The notes: a model not told the origin generated them from the letters alone. Numbered from the stretch's first letter, positions 1-9,661 are shown. The stretch is 38,004 nucleotides of DNA from Clostridia bacterium (GCA_003563755.1 PWUB01000303.1:1-38004), one strand, 5' to 3'. Numbers and translations: made by a program.

Positions 1-1124
1 CCCTCGTCGTAGTAGTTGGGCAGGGTCACCTCGGAGGTCCCGGGGCGCACCTGGTGCATGTAGGTGGTGAGCAGTTCACCGAACCGGCGCAGCCTCTCGG
101 CGTCTTTAGCACCGGTCACATCATCCCGCTGCTTCTGCAGCTTGCGTTCAGCCGATTCCAGGGCTGCGCGGAGATCCCTGATCAGCCCGTCCTTCATCTG
201 CTGCATCTTCGTCTTAGTCTCCTGCAGTGCGTAGACCGCATCCAGGAGCACCGATACGTTCCTCATGGGGCGCCGGTCCCTCCTGCAGCCGGTATCGGGG
301 ATGACCCCGTATGCGCTCACATCGGGAAGGCGTGACCCTGGATCCTCCTCGAGCACCATGTACGGTCGCCAATTCTCTTCGCGGACCACCCGGGCACACC
401 TGCGCAGCTCCTTGCAGAGGACGCTGATGCTTTCCGGATCGGCGGGGGGAGTCGTCCCGGGATCAATTCCGACACGTCGGAGAATGCGGCGTGCTTCCTC
501 GGGTCCTGGTCCGTGCACGGTACGCACCAGCCACAGCCAGGCGGGAGCTGACTCGCCGGATTTCTCTGCGCTCTCGAGCAGTAGGTCGCCGGCAACATCC
601 GAGAGAGGTATGGCGTCCTTGGCAGGGGGGAGGCGGTAGGGATGGCCGGGCAGGACCGTTCGGTGTGGGTTGCGGTCCGCCGAGGAGAAGCGGAGAGCTG
701 TGAGTATCCGATCATCGTCATCTTCATCGAGCAGCAGGATGTTGCTGTGTCGGCCCATGGTCTCGATCACCAGGCCCAGATGACGGGTGCCGCCGAGATC
801 GTCGTACGAACGGATGCGCACTCTCGCTATGCGGTCCAGGCCCACCTGTGATACCGCGGTGATGACGGCGGAGGTGAGGTGCTTGCGGAGGGTCATGCAG
901 AAGTTGCTCGGCTTATCAGGATGGGCATATCTGCGTCGCGTCAGGTGGAGGCGGGCTGCCTGCCGGTCGGCCGACAGCAGCAGCCGGTGGGTCTTCCTGC
1001 CCCCGTACAGGTGCAGGGTCAGATCGCGGCTCGCCTCTGTCTCATAAATCTTCTGGACCTTCGCGCCGACCAGATCCTGCAGTTGGGTGATGGCCGCCCT
1101 GAGGGTTATCCCGTCGAAACCCAC
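1..1124 (-). CDS. rqcH: RqcH (NFACT family) ribosome quality-control factor, 3' end outside window
   Basis: RqcH binds the obstructed 50S subunit and recruits tRNA-Ala to add C-terminal alanine tails to stalled nascent chains; older names are FbpA and YloA. About 374 residues are visible, covering the NFACT-N domain and the start of the coiled-coil part; the rest lies left of base 1. I translated the minus strand by hand: it opens VGFDGITLRAA, carries NFCMTLRKHL near residue 74, and has the Asp-Arg pair at residues 97-98, the position of the functionally important DR pair in B. subtilis RqcH. No stop interrupts the frame. The GTG start at 1124 is chosen because GGGAGGT sits six bases upstream and the protein begins there in the family-typical way. 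It lies downstream of the CGGC gene on the same strand, separated by a hairpin. Family assignment is firm; the C-terminal domains cannot be seen. Confidence 0.93.
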   Translation of the reverse strand, partial: MGFDGITLRAAITQLQDLVGAKVQKIYETEASRDLTLHLYGGRKTHRLLLSADRQAARLHLTRRRYAHPDKPSNFCMTLRKHLTSAVITAVSQVGLDRIARVRIRSYDDLGGTRHLGLVIETMGRHSNILLLDEDDDDRILTALRFSSADRNPHRTVLPGHPYRLPPAKDAIPLSDVAGDLLLESAEKSGESAPAWLWLVRTVHGPGPEEARRILRRVGIDPGTTPPADPESISVLCKELRRCARVVREENWRPYMVLEEDPGSRLPDVSAYGVIPDTGCRRDRRPMRNVSVLLDAVYALQETKTKMQQMKDGLIRDLRAALESAERKLQKQRDDVTGAKDAERLRRFGELLTTYMHQVRPGTSEVTLPNYYDE

Positions 1125-1187
1125 GTGAATACCTCCCGTGTCATTCTAACACCATCGCCGGCGCGGCGAAAAACCCGTGACAGAAGA

Positions 1188-1216
1188 ACCCCCGACCCCT
1201 CCTTCCGGCCGGGGGT
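1188..1216 (-). terminator. Hairpin between the CGGC gene and rqcH, possible terminator
   Basis: ACCCCCG at 1188-1194 pairs perfectly with CGGGGGT at 1210-1216, leaving a 15-base loop. It starts eleven bases beyond the stop of the CGGC gene. On the minus strand it is followed by TTCTTCTG, which is only mildly T-rich, so termination is plausible but not certain. It would separate the minus-strand redox genes from rqcH. Confidence 0.4.
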
Positions 1217-1226
1217 GAGGGTTGCG

Positions 1227-1538
1227 TCAGTGTGTACCTCGGATGACCTCGAGGCCGATTCCCTCCACGGCCTCGGCGAACACATCCGTGTAAGGGCAGG
1301 GCCCGACCATGCAGTTGCCCAGGTGAACGGCCTGCGCCCCCGCCTTCTTGAGGCGCTCCGCCTTCTCACTAACCAGGTCTCCCTTACCGCGGTAGCATCC
1401 ACCGCAGGTATCAAGACCCACCAGGGTTACCTCATCGTACCCCTCGAAATGAGCGGTTGTTTCGCGCACGGCGCGCAGGCACCCGCCTGCGGGGCAGCTT
1501 CTGCTGTGGGTGTCGCACCTGATGATTCCGACTTTCAT
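1227..1538 (-). CDS. CGGC domain-containing protein
   Basis: A 103-residue protein of the CGGC-domain family, which is found mainly in anaerobes and is thought to bind metal or carry redox cysteines; no reaction is established. The naming motif CGGC lies at residues 45-48. Further cysteines are at residues 8, 15, 20, 76 and 81, so nearly eight percent of the first 81 residues are Cys. There is no signal peptide or membrane segment, so it should be cytoplasmic. The ATG at 1538 is preceded by AGGAGG at good spacing. It ends a minus-strand trio with a beta-propeller (15 bases upstream) and an aldo/keto reductase, probably one transcript. The context suggests redox or thiol chemistry, but this is inference only. 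Confidence 0.8.
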   Translation of the reverse strand: MKVGIIRCDTHSRSCPAGGCLRAVRETTAHFEGYDEVTLVGLDTCGGCYRGKGDLVSEKAERLKKAGAQAVHLGNCMVGPCPYTDVFAEAVEGIGLEVIRGTH

Positions 1539-1553
1539 GATGTCATGCCTCCT

Positions 1554-2450
1554 TTAGATTTTCGTGTAAGCCATGCCGTCGGGATGAATCCCAGCTGCAT
1601 AGCGTTCGACCTCCACCATGTTGGTCATGTCAATCACGGATATGTCGTTGGTCTTGTTGTTCGCCACGAAGGCATTTGAGCCATCCTCATTGAACACGGT
1701 GCCCCCGGGCCATATCCCGGTGGGAATCCTCTTTATCTCCCACGGCCGGGCGGTGTCGATGATGGACAGATCGTTTGATTCCCGGTTCGGCACCAGGGCG
1801 TAGCTGCCGTCCGGAGAGAACGCCATGCGTATCGGACAGGTTCCCAGGCGCAGACGGGCGGTGACTTCGTATGTCTCAAGATCGATCACGTGAAGGTTGT
1901 TGTCGTGTTGGTTCGCCACGTACAGGCTCGTACCATCAGGGTGAACCGCCGCGCCCTCGGGTCCCGCCCCGACCGGGAGGTGGGTGATGATCTTGCGTGT
2001 CATAGCGTCCATGATCGTTACGTTGTTCGAACCTATGTTGGCAACGTAGATCTTGGTGCGGTCCGGGTCAAGGTAGATCATGTGTGTCGCTTTCTGATGG
2101 GTGGCGATGACCTCCCTGACCTCCATGTTCTTCGTATCTATGACGAACACCCGGTTCGAGCGTGTAGCCGCCACGAACAGCTCACTTTCATCGCTCGAGA
2201 GCCCCACGCCGTGCGGGAACTTAAACAGCGGATGTGAAAGGCGTTCCAGCTCGGTGATACTGCGGTTGTCAAGCACCGAGACGGTGCCTCCACCCGAGTT
2301 AGTCACATAGGAGAGAGAGCCGTCCCTCGTCACGGCGACCTCGTGGGGATTGCGGTCCACATCGATCTTCCCCAGGTTCTCTCCGGTGCCGGCATCGATG
2401 TATGAGACGGTGTCTTCGTCCTTGTTGAGGACCACCAGAGCATCGGTCAT
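1554..2450 (-). CDS. YVTN/YncE-type beta-propeller protein
   Basis: A 298-residue repeat protein built from about seven copies of a roughly 42-residue unit with the pattern 'G..P.....PDG...YV.N...N.V.VID', seen for example as VANQHDNNLHVID and VANNKTNDISVID. This is the YVTN (40-residue) beta-propeller family, which includes E. coli YncE. Such propellers are binding scaffolds; the ligand is not predictable from sequence. Unlike many relatives it has no signal peptide, so it appears to be cytoplasmic. It sits between the aldo/keto reductase (15 bases away) and the CGGC gene in a likely three-gene operon. Fold assignment is secure; function is unknown. Confidence 0.85.
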   Translation of the reverse strand: MTDALVVLNKDEDTVSYIDAGTGENLGKIDVDRNPHEVAVTRDGSLSYVTNSGGGTVSVLDNRSITELERLSHPLFKFPHGVGLSSDESELFVAATRSNRVFVIDTKNMEVREVIATHQKATHMIYLDPDRTKIYVANIGSNNVTIMDAMTRKIITHLPVGAGPEGAAVHPDGTSLYVANQHDNNLHVIDLETYEVTARLRLGTCPIRMAFSPDGSYALVPNRESNDLSIIDTARPWEIKRIPTGIWPGGTVFNEDGSNAFVANNKTNDISVIDMTNMVEVERYAAGIHPDGMAYTKI

Positions 2451-2465
2451 GAGCCGACCCCTTTC

Positions 2466-3227
2466 TCAGCTGATAGGTGGTGCGTGCTCCAGGAGATGAG
2501 ACAGATTCTCCTCGACTTCGCTGAGGGTGCGCATGCCGATGTTGTAGGCGTGTATGAAGGGATAGCGGCAGACGTACTGGATCGCCCCCTCCACGTCATC
2601 TACCAGGTCTCCCCGACCGAGGATCTTGATCACGTAAACGCCCTTGCCCTGCTCGTAACAGGCCTTCAGCGCGGACAGCATCTCGTCGAGGGTGCCGTCG
2701 TTGATGCGGCTTCCATCGCGGTTGAGGGTTCCGCACACGATCTCCACCTCCCCGATCGCCCCAGCCTCGGCGAGCACGGCGGGAGAGTGGGAGGATAGAC
2801 CGACGTGGAGGACAGTGCCCTCGTGCTTGGCCCGAACCAGCTGCTCCAGGGCGCCCCTCCGGCGCTCCAGGTACCCGGTGGCCACGTTGTGCAAAAAAGC
2901 GATGTCAAGGTAGTCGGTTCGCAGCTCGTCCAGGATCTCAGCCAGCTCCGAGTCAGCCTCTGTCGGTGTCGATGCGGAAGTCTTGCTGGTGACGATGATG
3001 TTGTCACGCCCGGCCTGCTCGAGTCCTGATGCTACCTGGGGGTGGCTGGCGTAAGAGGGCGCGGTATCCCAGTGATTTATCCCGAACCTTCGATACGATT
3101 CGGCCAGGAGCGCACCGCCTTCTTCGGGCTTTAGGTCGATGATATGCTCGGTGCCGAAGATCAGGCGGGACACATCTGGCCCGTTCAAACCCAGCTTAAC
3201 CGTGGGAGCTTTTAGCTCAGAACGCAC
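2466..3227 (-). CDS. Aldo/keto reductase family protein
   Basis: A 253-residue member of the aldo/keto reductase family, NADPH-dependent TIM-barrel oxidoreductases acting on carbonyl compounds. The catalytic tetrad can be recognised: Asp and Tyr in DTAPSY, Lys in VTSKT and His in FLHNV. At 253 residues it is shorter than the usual 280-330, and the C-terminal cofactor loops are abbreviated, as in several clostridial members. The GTG start at 3227 follows an ideal AAGGAGG. It is the first gene of the minus-strand trio and faces away from the QueG-like gene across an AT-rich gap. The substrate cannot be told from sequence. Confidence 0.82.
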   Translation of the reverse strand: MRSELKAPTVKLGLNGPDVSRLIFGTEHIIDLKPEEGGALLAESYRRFGINHWDTAPSYASHPQVASGLEQAGRDNIIVTSKTSASTPTEADSELAEILDELRTDYLDIAFLHNVATGYLERRRGALEQLVRAKHEGTVLHVGLSSHSPAVLAEAGAIGEVEIVCGTLNRDGSRINDGTLDEMLSALKACYEQGKGVYVIKILGRGDLVDDVEGAIQYVCRYPFIHAYNIGMRTLSEVEENLSHLLEHAPPIS

Positions 3228-3351
3228 TTCAACCTCCTTTCATTGTTGAAAACCATCGTAGTATACTCATCACAAGATAATGATATGATATATGCTTGTT
3301 TAATGCACCCACACGGACACCGTCACGCACAGTACCAGAGAGGTGGATAAT
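3228..3351. promoter_or_regulatory. Divergent AT-rich promoter region
   Basis: This 124-base gap separates two divergent genes and is clearly more AT-rich than its surroundings, with TATACT at 3262-3267 (the same bases read AGTATA on the minus strand) and TATGAT at 3284-3289. Both can serve as -10 elements on the plus strand, but I found no -35 box at a good distance on either strand. Promoters for both flanking transcripts must lie here or nearby; exact sites are not resolved. Confidence 0.4.
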
Positions 3352-4158
3352 ATGCAGGGAGAAGACCTCCGGCAGGCGGCTGTTTCCTTCGTTGAATCCG
3401 ATAGGGGCAACCAGCTGCCGGGGAGCACGGTCAAGATATACGACGAACCGCTGATCGCATTCGCCGCCGCCGATGACGCCCTGTTCGATGAGCTCCGCCG
3501 GGAGGACGTGGCCGGTGGTGATCACGCCGTGCCTTCAGACTGGGTTACCGATGCGCGAAGCGTCGTGTCCTATTTCCTCCCCTTCACCGAGGCGGTGAGA
3601 GAGAGCAATCGGGCTGGTGAGGCGGCCTCCGAGGAGTGGTTCTACGCCCGGTTCTACGGTGAGATGTTCAACAACCGCCTGCGCCGGGTGCTGGTTTCGG
3701 TTCTGCAAGACGCCGGCTATTGCAGCGGTGCACCCGCCTTGTCCTCCGCCTACCGCGTCCGCGACATGAGAAGCAACTGGTCTGAGCGGCACGTCGCCTT
3801 CGTGGCGGGGCTGGGCACCTTCGGGCTGCACGCGGGCCTCATCACCGACAGGGGGGCAGCCGGTAGGTTTGGAAGCGTCGTCACCACCCTCGAGCTTCAG
3901 CCCACCGGCAGAGCTTACAGCACCCCCAGCTCGTACTGTCTCTGGTTCCGCGACGGATCGTGTGGGCTGTGTGCCGATCGCTGTCCCGCGGGAGCCCTGA
4001 CCCGAGAGGGCAAGGACAGGGCGGGATGCGCAGAGCACCTCCGGCGGCCATTGCCGGCGGCGCACAAATATGGGTTTCCCTATTCACCGTGCGCGAAATG
4101 CTACATGGACGTGCCGTGCGAGAGTATGATTCCCGCCGGCAGGAACCAGTGCCCCTGA
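3352..4158 (+). CDS. QueG-like 4Fe-4S double-cluster protein
   Basis: A 268-residue protein related to epoxyqueuosine reductase QueG and its paralogs in anaerobes. An N-terminal nitroreductase-like domain carries SNWSERHVAFVAGLGTFGL (about residues 141-159), typical of these paralogs. Two iron-sulfur motifs follow: CGLCADRCP with Cys 204, 207 and 211, and CAKCYMDVPC with Cys 247, 250 and 256. The C-terminal HEAT-like repeat domain of true QueG is missing, so I would not name it queG; a reductase or electron-transfer role is more cautious. A GTG nine bases upstream is in frame, but the ATG at 3352 is preferred because AGAGGTGG lies six bases before it. It faces away from the aldo/keto reductase operon and ends at a strong hairpin. 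Confidence 0.78.
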   Translation: MQGEDLRQAAVSFVESDRGNQLPGSTVKIYDEPLIAFAAADDALFDELRREDVAGGDHAVPSDWVTDARSVVSYFLPFTEAVRESNRAGEAASEEWFYARFYGEMFNNRLRRVLVSVLQDAGYCSGAPALSSAYRVRDMRSNWSERHVAFVAGLGTFGLHAGLITDRGAAGRFGSVVTTLELQPTGRAYSTPSSYCLWFRDGSCGLCADRCPAGALTREGKDRAGCAEHLRRPLPAAHKYGFPYSPCAKCYMDVPCESMIPAGRNQCP

Positions 4159-4186
4159 GTTCCCATCACGAGGACACCTGTCTCCG

Positions 4187-4210
4187 CGGTCCCTTCTCCG
4201 GGAGGGGCCG
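4187..4210 (+). terminator. Probable intrinsic terminator after the QueG-like gene
   Basis: A ten-pair stem, CGGTCCCTTC with GGAGGGGCCG (two G-T wobbles), closes on a four-base loop TCCG. It is followed by TGTCTTATCT, a short T-rich tract, 28 bases after the stop codon. The remaining bases up to 4353 hold no other feature I can support; the ATPase promoter should be there. Confidence 0.6.
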
Positions 4211-4353
4211 TGTCTTATCTGGTATTGACGGAGCAATTGGCAGACACTAGTTGTGCGGTGTCATCCTGGCACGGTGGCACATAGCCGGAACGGCACACGA
4301 ATACGTTATGGGGGGCAACCGAATCCGGTGAGAACGAGGAGTGAGCGATCCAG

Positions 4354-7032
4354 GTGTCTGCCCCCATGTTTCATGCAATGAGCCAGGAGGAGGTTCTCGA
4401 ATTCTGGGACGTGGATCCCGACGGGGGGCTCGCGCCCTGGGAGGTTCGAGAGCGGAGGGAGCATTTCGGAGCCAACCGGCTCCCGTCGCGGGACCGGCCC
4501 CATTTACTGAAGCTGCTTGTGAAACAATGGGATGACTTCATGGTGCTGGTGCTCCTCGGAGCCACGGCCGTGGCATATTTCCTGGGCGAGTATACGGACG
4601 CCATAGTCATCCTCAGCATAGTCACGTTGAACGGGCTGCTGGGGTTTTTGCAGGAATACCGCGCCGAGGCTGCACTGTTGTCGCTTCAGAAGATGTCCGC
4701 GCTTCGCACCAGGGTCCGACGGGACGGCAAGGTGAGGACGGTGGACAGCGAAGACCTGGTACCCGGAGACATACTGGAACTGGGCCCGGGTGATCGCGTG
4801 CCCGCTGACTGTCGGCTCATCGGGACCGGCGAGGGTGCCTGCGATGAGTCGGTGCTGACGGGAGAGTCAATCCCGGTACCCAAGGAACAGGTGATCGTCG
4901 AGCGCTCCGCCCAGCTTACGGACAGATCCAACATTCTGCATCACGGAACCGGTGTGGTGGCGGGCAAGCTGACAGCGGTGGTGGTAGGGACGGGAACGGA
5001 CAGCGAGCTCGGGACCATAGCCCTGATGCTCGGTGAAACCGCGGAGCCGGACAGACCGCCGCTGCAGAGGAACCTCCAGCGGCTGGGTCAGGTTCTCTTG
5101 GTGGGGTGCCTGGTGGTATCTGCCCTGGTAGCAGTACTGGGTGTGATGCGGGGCAAGCCGGCCTACGACATGTTCTTCGCCGGTGTGAGCCTCGCCGTTG
5201 CGGCCATTCCGGAGGGTCTTCCGGCGGTGGTGACGATCGCCCTGGCCATGGGCGTGCAGCGCATGGCCAGGAGGAACGCGGTGGTACGCAACCTGAGAGC
5301 CGTCGAGACCCTGGGTTGTGCCACGGTCATCTGTTCTGACAAGACCGGAACCCTGACCGAGAACAGGCTGAAGCTCGAAGTAGTTTCGGTGGACGGTCAC
5401 GGCTGGAGGCTGGCCGAGGACGTCAATACTGGCCAGCGCGAGGGCTTTTGGAGATGTCTCCTCTATGCCGCGTGGTGCTGTGATATCGAACCCGAGCGGT
5501 GGGACGAACAGGACGCAACCGGTGATCCCACCGAACTGGCACTGGTGGAGGCTGCGAGATCGCTGATGCATGCGCGGTTGAGATCCGTCAGTTTCAAGCG
5601 CCTGGGCCAGGTACCCTTCTCGTCAGCCCGCCGCCGTATGTCCGTATGGGGTATTCGAACCGAGGATGGTGAACAGATGCCCACCCTGATAGTCAAGGGT
5701 GCCCCAGAGACTCTGTTGAAGCGTTCCGAGCATGCATGGAGCCTCGCCTTCGGCCGTGAGCAAAGGCTCACCGACCGTCAAAGACGTCGACTCCTCCGCA
5801 AGGCAGAGGATCTCAGCCGGCACGGGTACCGAGTGCTGGCCGTGGGGCAGAAGGCCCTTTGCAAGCACCGCCTCGAAGAGGGGGTTACGGAGGACGAGGA
5901 ACAGGGCCTGTGCCTGATGGGCTTCGTGGCCCTCCTGGACCCTCCGCGGCCTGAATGCACAGGGGCCCTTAAGGAATGCCATGCCGCTGGAGTCCGTGCC
6001 CTCATGATCACCGGTGACCACCCGTTGACGGCCAGGGCCGTGGCCATGCGGCTGGGGATGGTTGATTCTGAGGAAGCCACCGTGGTCACCGGCGACGTTC
6101 TGCAGGAGGCTGAAGACAGGGAGTTGGCCCAACTGGTGCAGTCACACAGCGTGTTCGCCCGGGTGACGCCCGAGCAGAAGCTGAGGATCGTCGAGGCCCT
6201 TCGGGACCTGGGGCACGTGGTGGTCATGACGGGGGACGGCGTGAATGATGCTCCCGCCCTGCAGAAGGCCCACATCGGCGTAGCCATGGGCATAACCGGC
6301 ACCGATGTGACGCGGGACGCATCCGATATCATCCTGACGGATGACAACTTCGCAACCATCGTGGAGGCCATCCGTGAAGGCCGCGGTGTGTTCCGCAACC
6401 TGCGCAAGTTCGTGAGCTACCTGCTCTCATGCAACGTGGGAGAGATCCTGCTCATGCTGTTTGCGACCCTCGCCAACCTGCCCCATCCCCTGATACCCAG
6501 CCAGATACTCCTCGTCAACCTCGTTACCGATGGGCTGCCGGCGATTGCCCTGGGGATGGAGCCCGCCGACTCCAGTCTGATGTATCGTCCTCCCCGGGAC
6601 ATCCGTGAGGGGGTGCTGAGCGGCGGGCTCGGGACAAGGATCATGATAAGGGGTCTGGTCATGGGACTGTTGGTGTTGACGACCTTCGCGGTCTTCTGGC
6701 TGGGCGGCGGTGACCTGGCCCATGCTCGTACGGTGGCCTTCGTCACCCTGGTCATGTCCCAGCTCATCCACGCCTACGAGACGCGCTGGGCTGACGGGAC
6801 ACTGAAGTCTGCGGCGGTGAATCTGTGGCTGCCCGTGGCGGTGACATCATCCTTCGCGGTCATGGTGGCTGCCGTGTATTGCGCGCCCCTGGCTTCCGCT
6901 CTCCGTATGGTTCCTCTGGAGGGTGGCACGCTGATCATATGTGGGCTGGTTGCACTCGTCGGGCCGGTCGCTGACCGCCTCCTGCGGGGTTTGGCCGGGG
7001 AGTGGTTGGGTGTAACGACGCTTAGCTGGTAA
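4354..7032 (+). CDS. Calcium-transporting P-type ATPase (type IIA)
   Basis: An 892-residue cation pump of the SERCA/PMR1-like type, the YloB position in Bacillus. Order of parts: N-terminal cation-ATPase domain (1-70), paired membrane helices, actuator loop with TGES, the M4 ion-site motif PEGLP near residue 286, phosphorylation motif [11 protein letters not shown] (Asp329), nucleotide domain, hinge motif [11 protein letters not shown], then M5-M10. M5 carries NVGE and M6 carries NLVTDGLPA, matching the Ca2+-coordinating residues of this class. It should export Ca2+ (possibly Mn2+) from the cytoplasm. The GTG start at 4354 has AGGAG 12 bases upstream; ATGs at 4366 and 4378 are possible but lack a ribosome site. 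Its position near rqcH and before yicC follows the Bacillus ylo order, with other genes inserted. Confidence 0.93.
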   Translation: MSAPMFHAMSQEEVLEFWDVDPDGGLAPWEVRERREHFGANRLPSRDRPHLLKLLVKQWDDFMVLVLLGATAVAYFLGEYTDAIVILSIVTLNGLLGFLQEYRAEAALLSLQKMSALRTRVRRDGKVRTVDSEDLVPGDILELGPGDRVPADCRLIGTGEGACDESVLTGESIPVPKEQVIVERSAQLTDRSNILHHGTGVVAGKLTAVVVGTGTDSELGTIALMLGETAEPDRPPLQRNLQRLGQVLLVGCLVVSALVAVLGVMRGKPAYDMFFAGVSLAVAAIPEGLPAVVTIALAMGVQRMARRNAVVRNLRAVETLGCATVICSDKTGTLTENRLKLEVVSVDGHGWRLAEDVNTGQREGFWRCLLYAAWCCDIEPERWDEQDATGDPTELALVEAARSLMHARLRSVSFKRLGQVPFSSARRRMSVWGIRTEDGEQMPTLIVKGAPETLLKRSEHAWSLAFGREQRLTDRQRRRLLRKAEDLSRHGYRVLAVGQKALCKHRLEEGVTEDEEQGLCLMGFVALLDPPRPECTGALKECHAAGVRALMITGDHPLTARAVAMRLGMVDSEEATVVTGDVLQEAEDRELAQLVQSHSVFARVTPEQKLRIVEALRDLGHVVVMTGDGVNDAPALQKAHIGVAMGITGTDVTRDASDIILTDDNFATIVEAIREGRGVFRNLRKFVSYLLSCNVGEILLMLFATLANLPHPLIPSQILLVNLVTDGLPAIALGMEPADSSLMYRPPRDIREGVLSGGLGTRIMIRGLVMGLLVLTTFAVFWLGGGDLAHARTVAFVTLVMSQLIHAYETRWADGTLKSAAVNLWLPVAVTSSFAVMVAAVYCAPLASALRMVPLEGGTLIICGLVALVGPVADRLLRGLAGEWLGVTTLSW

Positions 7033-7093
7033 AATTGGCTCAAAGATGGCATCATCGGGAGACAGGAGCGGTCCTCGAAGGGGGCGTTGATAA

Positions 7094-8011
7094 TTGCGCT
7101 TGTCATTCGTTAAAATGGAGGCTGCTGGAAACGATTACATATACATTGACGGTGTGAGCAGGAGGCTACCACGGGTCGACTGGTCTTCGCTCGCCCAGTG
7201 TCTGTCCGATCGGAACCTCAGCGTAGGTTCAGACGGCCTGATCCTCATCCTGCCCTCGGATACGGCGGATTTTCGCATGAGGATGTTCAACGTCGACGGC
7301 AGTGAGGGAGATATGTGCGGCAACGGTGTCCGCTGCCTCGCCCGGTACGTCTGGGACAACGGGTTCACTAAGACACGGGAGTTCACCGTGCAGACTCCGG
7401 CGGGCATCGTGGACCTGGAGATCATCCCACAGGACGCTGCACCCCACGAGCTCGTCGGGGTGAGGGTGCGGATGACTCCTCCCGGTTTTCTCCGCGGCGA
7501 GATTCCCATGACCGGTGATCCCCGGGCCACCGCCGAGGGGGTGATGGTGCCGGTCAACGGTCGGCGCATTCCGGTGTACGGCGTTTCCGTGGGAAATCCA
7601 AACTGTGTCATCTTCGTGAAGGACCCCGACGAAGTGGACCTGCATTCGGTCGGACCGGTGTTTGAAAACCACCCGATGTTCCCCGATAGAACTAACGTGG
7701 AACTCGTCCGGGTGGTGGACCGCAACAGGATACGCGCCAGAGTTTGGGAACGGGGATCCGGGATAACCATGTCCTGCGGCACCGGGGCGGGTGCGGCTGC
7801 TGCCTGGTCCATGAAACGGGGGTTGTGCGACTCCCCGGTGGAGGTATGCATGCCCGGCGGCATCCTGAGAATCGACTGGGACGGGGGAACGGACCTGCGG
7901 CTCAGCGGCCCGGTGCGAGAGGCTTTTCGGGGTACGGTGGCTCTTGTCCGCTGCGCGCGTACGGCCCGGAAGGGGCAGGCACCCGGGGACACGAACGACA
8001 CCAGGGAATAG
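7094..8011 (+). CDS. dapF: Diaminopimelate epimerase DapF
   Basis: DapF converts LL- to meso-diaminopimelate for lysine and peptidoglycan synthesis, using two cysteines as acid and base. Both are present: Cys75 in GDMCGNGVRC and Cys228 in MSCGTGAGAAAAW. The N-terminal KMEAAGNDYIYIDG matches the family KM.G.GNDF pattern. The 305 residues exceed the usual 275-285; the excess is a polar C-terminal tail (about residue 288 on). The start is TTG at 7094, with GAAGGGGG upstream at good spacing. It lies 61 bases after the ATPase and 15 before ubiB, so it is likely in the same transcript. dapF is not part of the Bacillus ylo cluster. Confidence 0.93.
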   Translation: MRLSFVKMEAAGNDYIYIDGVSRRLPRVDWSSLAQCLSDRNLSVGSDGLILILPSDTADFRMRMFNVDGSEGDMCGNGVRCLARYVWDNGFTKTREFTVQTPAGIVDLEIIPQDAAPHELVGVRVRMTPPGFLRGEIPMTGDPRATAEGVMVPVNGRRIPVYGVSVGNPNCVIFVKDPDEVDLHSVGPVFENHPMFPDRTNVELVRVVDRNRIRARVWERGSGITMSCGTGAGAAAAWSMKRGLCDSPVEVCMPGGILRIDWDGGTDLRLSGPVREAFRGTVALVRCARTARKGQAPGDTNDTRE

Positions 8012-8026
8012 GAGACGGGGTACCGA

Positions 8027-9661
8027 ATGAGTCTACTGACCCTTCGTCATGCCAGGCGTTTTCGCGAGGTGCTCAGGGCCCTTGTGGTTCATGGTTACGG
8101 TCCCCTCGTGCAACGACTTCCCCTGCCGTTTAGCATTCCTCTTGGGCGCCGTGAGATTGCCAGTTCACCGACCAGCCTGGCCCGGCACACCAGGGCCGCC
8201 ATGGAGGACCTGGGGCCGACCTTCGTCAAGATGGGGCAGGTCCTGAGCACCAGGGTGGACCTGGTGCCCCCCGAGTTCATCACCGAACTCAGGAAGCTTC
8301 AGGAGGGGGTTGTGCCGGTAGGGTTCGAGGAGATCGCAGACGTTGTGACGGAGGAGCTGGGAGCAGCTCCGGATGAGGTGTTCGAGGACTTCTCGCGAAA
8401 ACCCCTCGCCAGCGCTTCCATAGCCCAGGTTCACACGGCGACCTATCGTGGAGAGGAAGTGGTGGTCAAGATCCAGCGCCCGGGCATCGCACGGATGATA
8501 GATCAGGACGTCGAGATAGTCACGTTCCTCGCCGGGCTCATCGATGACCATGTTCCCGAAGCCGGTCCGTACAGGCTTCCCCACATGGCCAGAGATTTCG
8601 GACGGTCCATCAGGAACGAGCTGGACTTCGTCCGCGAAGCCGAGAACGTGGGACTGTTCGGCGAGTCCTTCGCGGACTGGGATGCGGTGGTGATCCCCGA
8701 GGTCTTCGAAGAGGTGTCATCGCGCCGCGTGCTCACTCTCACCAGGTTGCGCGGAGGGCGGCTGGACCAGATGGACCATCTGCCCCAGCACCGCCGACAC
8801 CACATAGCGAGGGTGGTTCTCGACATGTCCCTGCATCAGGTCTTCGATATGGGGGCCTTTCACGCTGACCCTCATCCTGGGAACCTCCTGGTACTGGACG
8901 GCGACCGGATCGGTGTCGTGGACTTCGGCATGGTGGGGCTGGTGGACGAAGAGACGAAGCAGGATATCGCCGACCTACTCCTCGGCATCCTGCACCGCGA
9001 CTATGCTCTCCTGGCGGATATGCTCACGGAGATCGGCGAACCCAGGGAGGAGATCGATTCTGCAGAGCTCCGGCGGGACATCATGGATATCGTTGAACGA
9101 AACTACTCCAAGGAGCTGGACAGGCTGAAGCTGGGCCAGGTCCTGATCTCTGTGATGCACCTGCTGCGGCGTCACCGCATCGGGGTGCCATCTCCGTACA
9201 TGTCCCTGGTGAAGGCCGTTGCAGAGGCGGAATCCTCCGCCAGGCTCATATATCCCGAGCTTCGGCTCAGCGACGAACTCACTTCGAGGATCAGTTCGGT
9301 GATCATGTACCAGCTGCTGCCCGGCAGGCTGCGGCGGTGGTCGAGTACCGGTGCCCGCCACGCCCTACGGCGTCTCCGTCACTGGGGAGAGAGACTCTCG
9401 TCTCTCATCAACCGGGCCGACCGGGGCGAGATCTCCGTGATGTTCCGCCACGTGGGGCTGGAGACCCTCATTGAGGGTGTTGAGAAGATCGCCCAGAGGA
9501 TCATCATCGCCCTGCTCATGGCATCTCTGATAATCGGTGGATCGGTGGTTCTTCACATTGACCGCCCTCCCTACCTCCTGGGCTATGCCGCCCCCGGTGT
9601 CGTGGCTTACCTGCTGGCGTTTTTCATGGGCTTTTGGTTGTTGATCATAAGGAGGCGTTAG
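8027..9661 (+). CDS. UbiB/ABC1/AarF-family atypical kinase, membrane-anchored
   Basis: A 544-residue member of the UbiB family of protein-kinase-like ATPases, linked to isoprenoid quinone and other prenyl-lipid metabolism in bacteria. Signature segments appear in order: KMGQ at 68-71 followed by STRVDLVPPEF, the alanine-rich loop PLASASIAQVH that replaces the kinase P-loop, VVVKIQRPG with the ATP-site Lys, AFHADPHPGNLL, and VDFGMVG. Two hydrophobic helices end the protein (about 491-512 and 518-541), the usual C-terminal anchor. It is set between dapF and yicC and its stop abuts the yicC ribosome site. No quinone gene is in the window, so its substrate pathway is open. Confidence 0.9.
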   Translation: MSLLTLRHARRFREVLRALVVHGYGPLVQRLPLPFSIPLGRREIASSPTSLARHTRAAMEDLGPTFVKMGQVLSTRVDLVPPEFITELRKLQEGVVPVGFEEIADVVTEELGAAPDEVFEDFSRKPLASASIAQVHTATYRGEEVVVKIQRPGIARMIDQDVEIVTFLAGLIDDHVPEAGPYRLPHMARDFGRSIRNELDFVREAENVGLFGESFADWDAVVIPEVFEEVSSRRVLTLTRLRGGRLDQMDHLPQHRRHHIARVVLDMSLHQVFDMGAFHADPHPGNLLVLDGDRIGVVDFGMVGLVDEETKQDIADLLLGILHRDYALLADMLTEIGEPREEIDSAELRRDIMDIVERNYSKELDRLKLGQVLISVMHLLRRHRIGVPSPYMSLVKAVAEAESSARLIYPELRLSDELTSRISSVIMYQLLPGRLRRWSSTGARHALRRLRHWGERLSSLINRADRGEISVMFRHVGLETLIEGVEKIAQRIIIALLMASLIIGGSVVLHIDRPPYLLGYAAPGVVAYLLAFFMGFWLLIIRRR

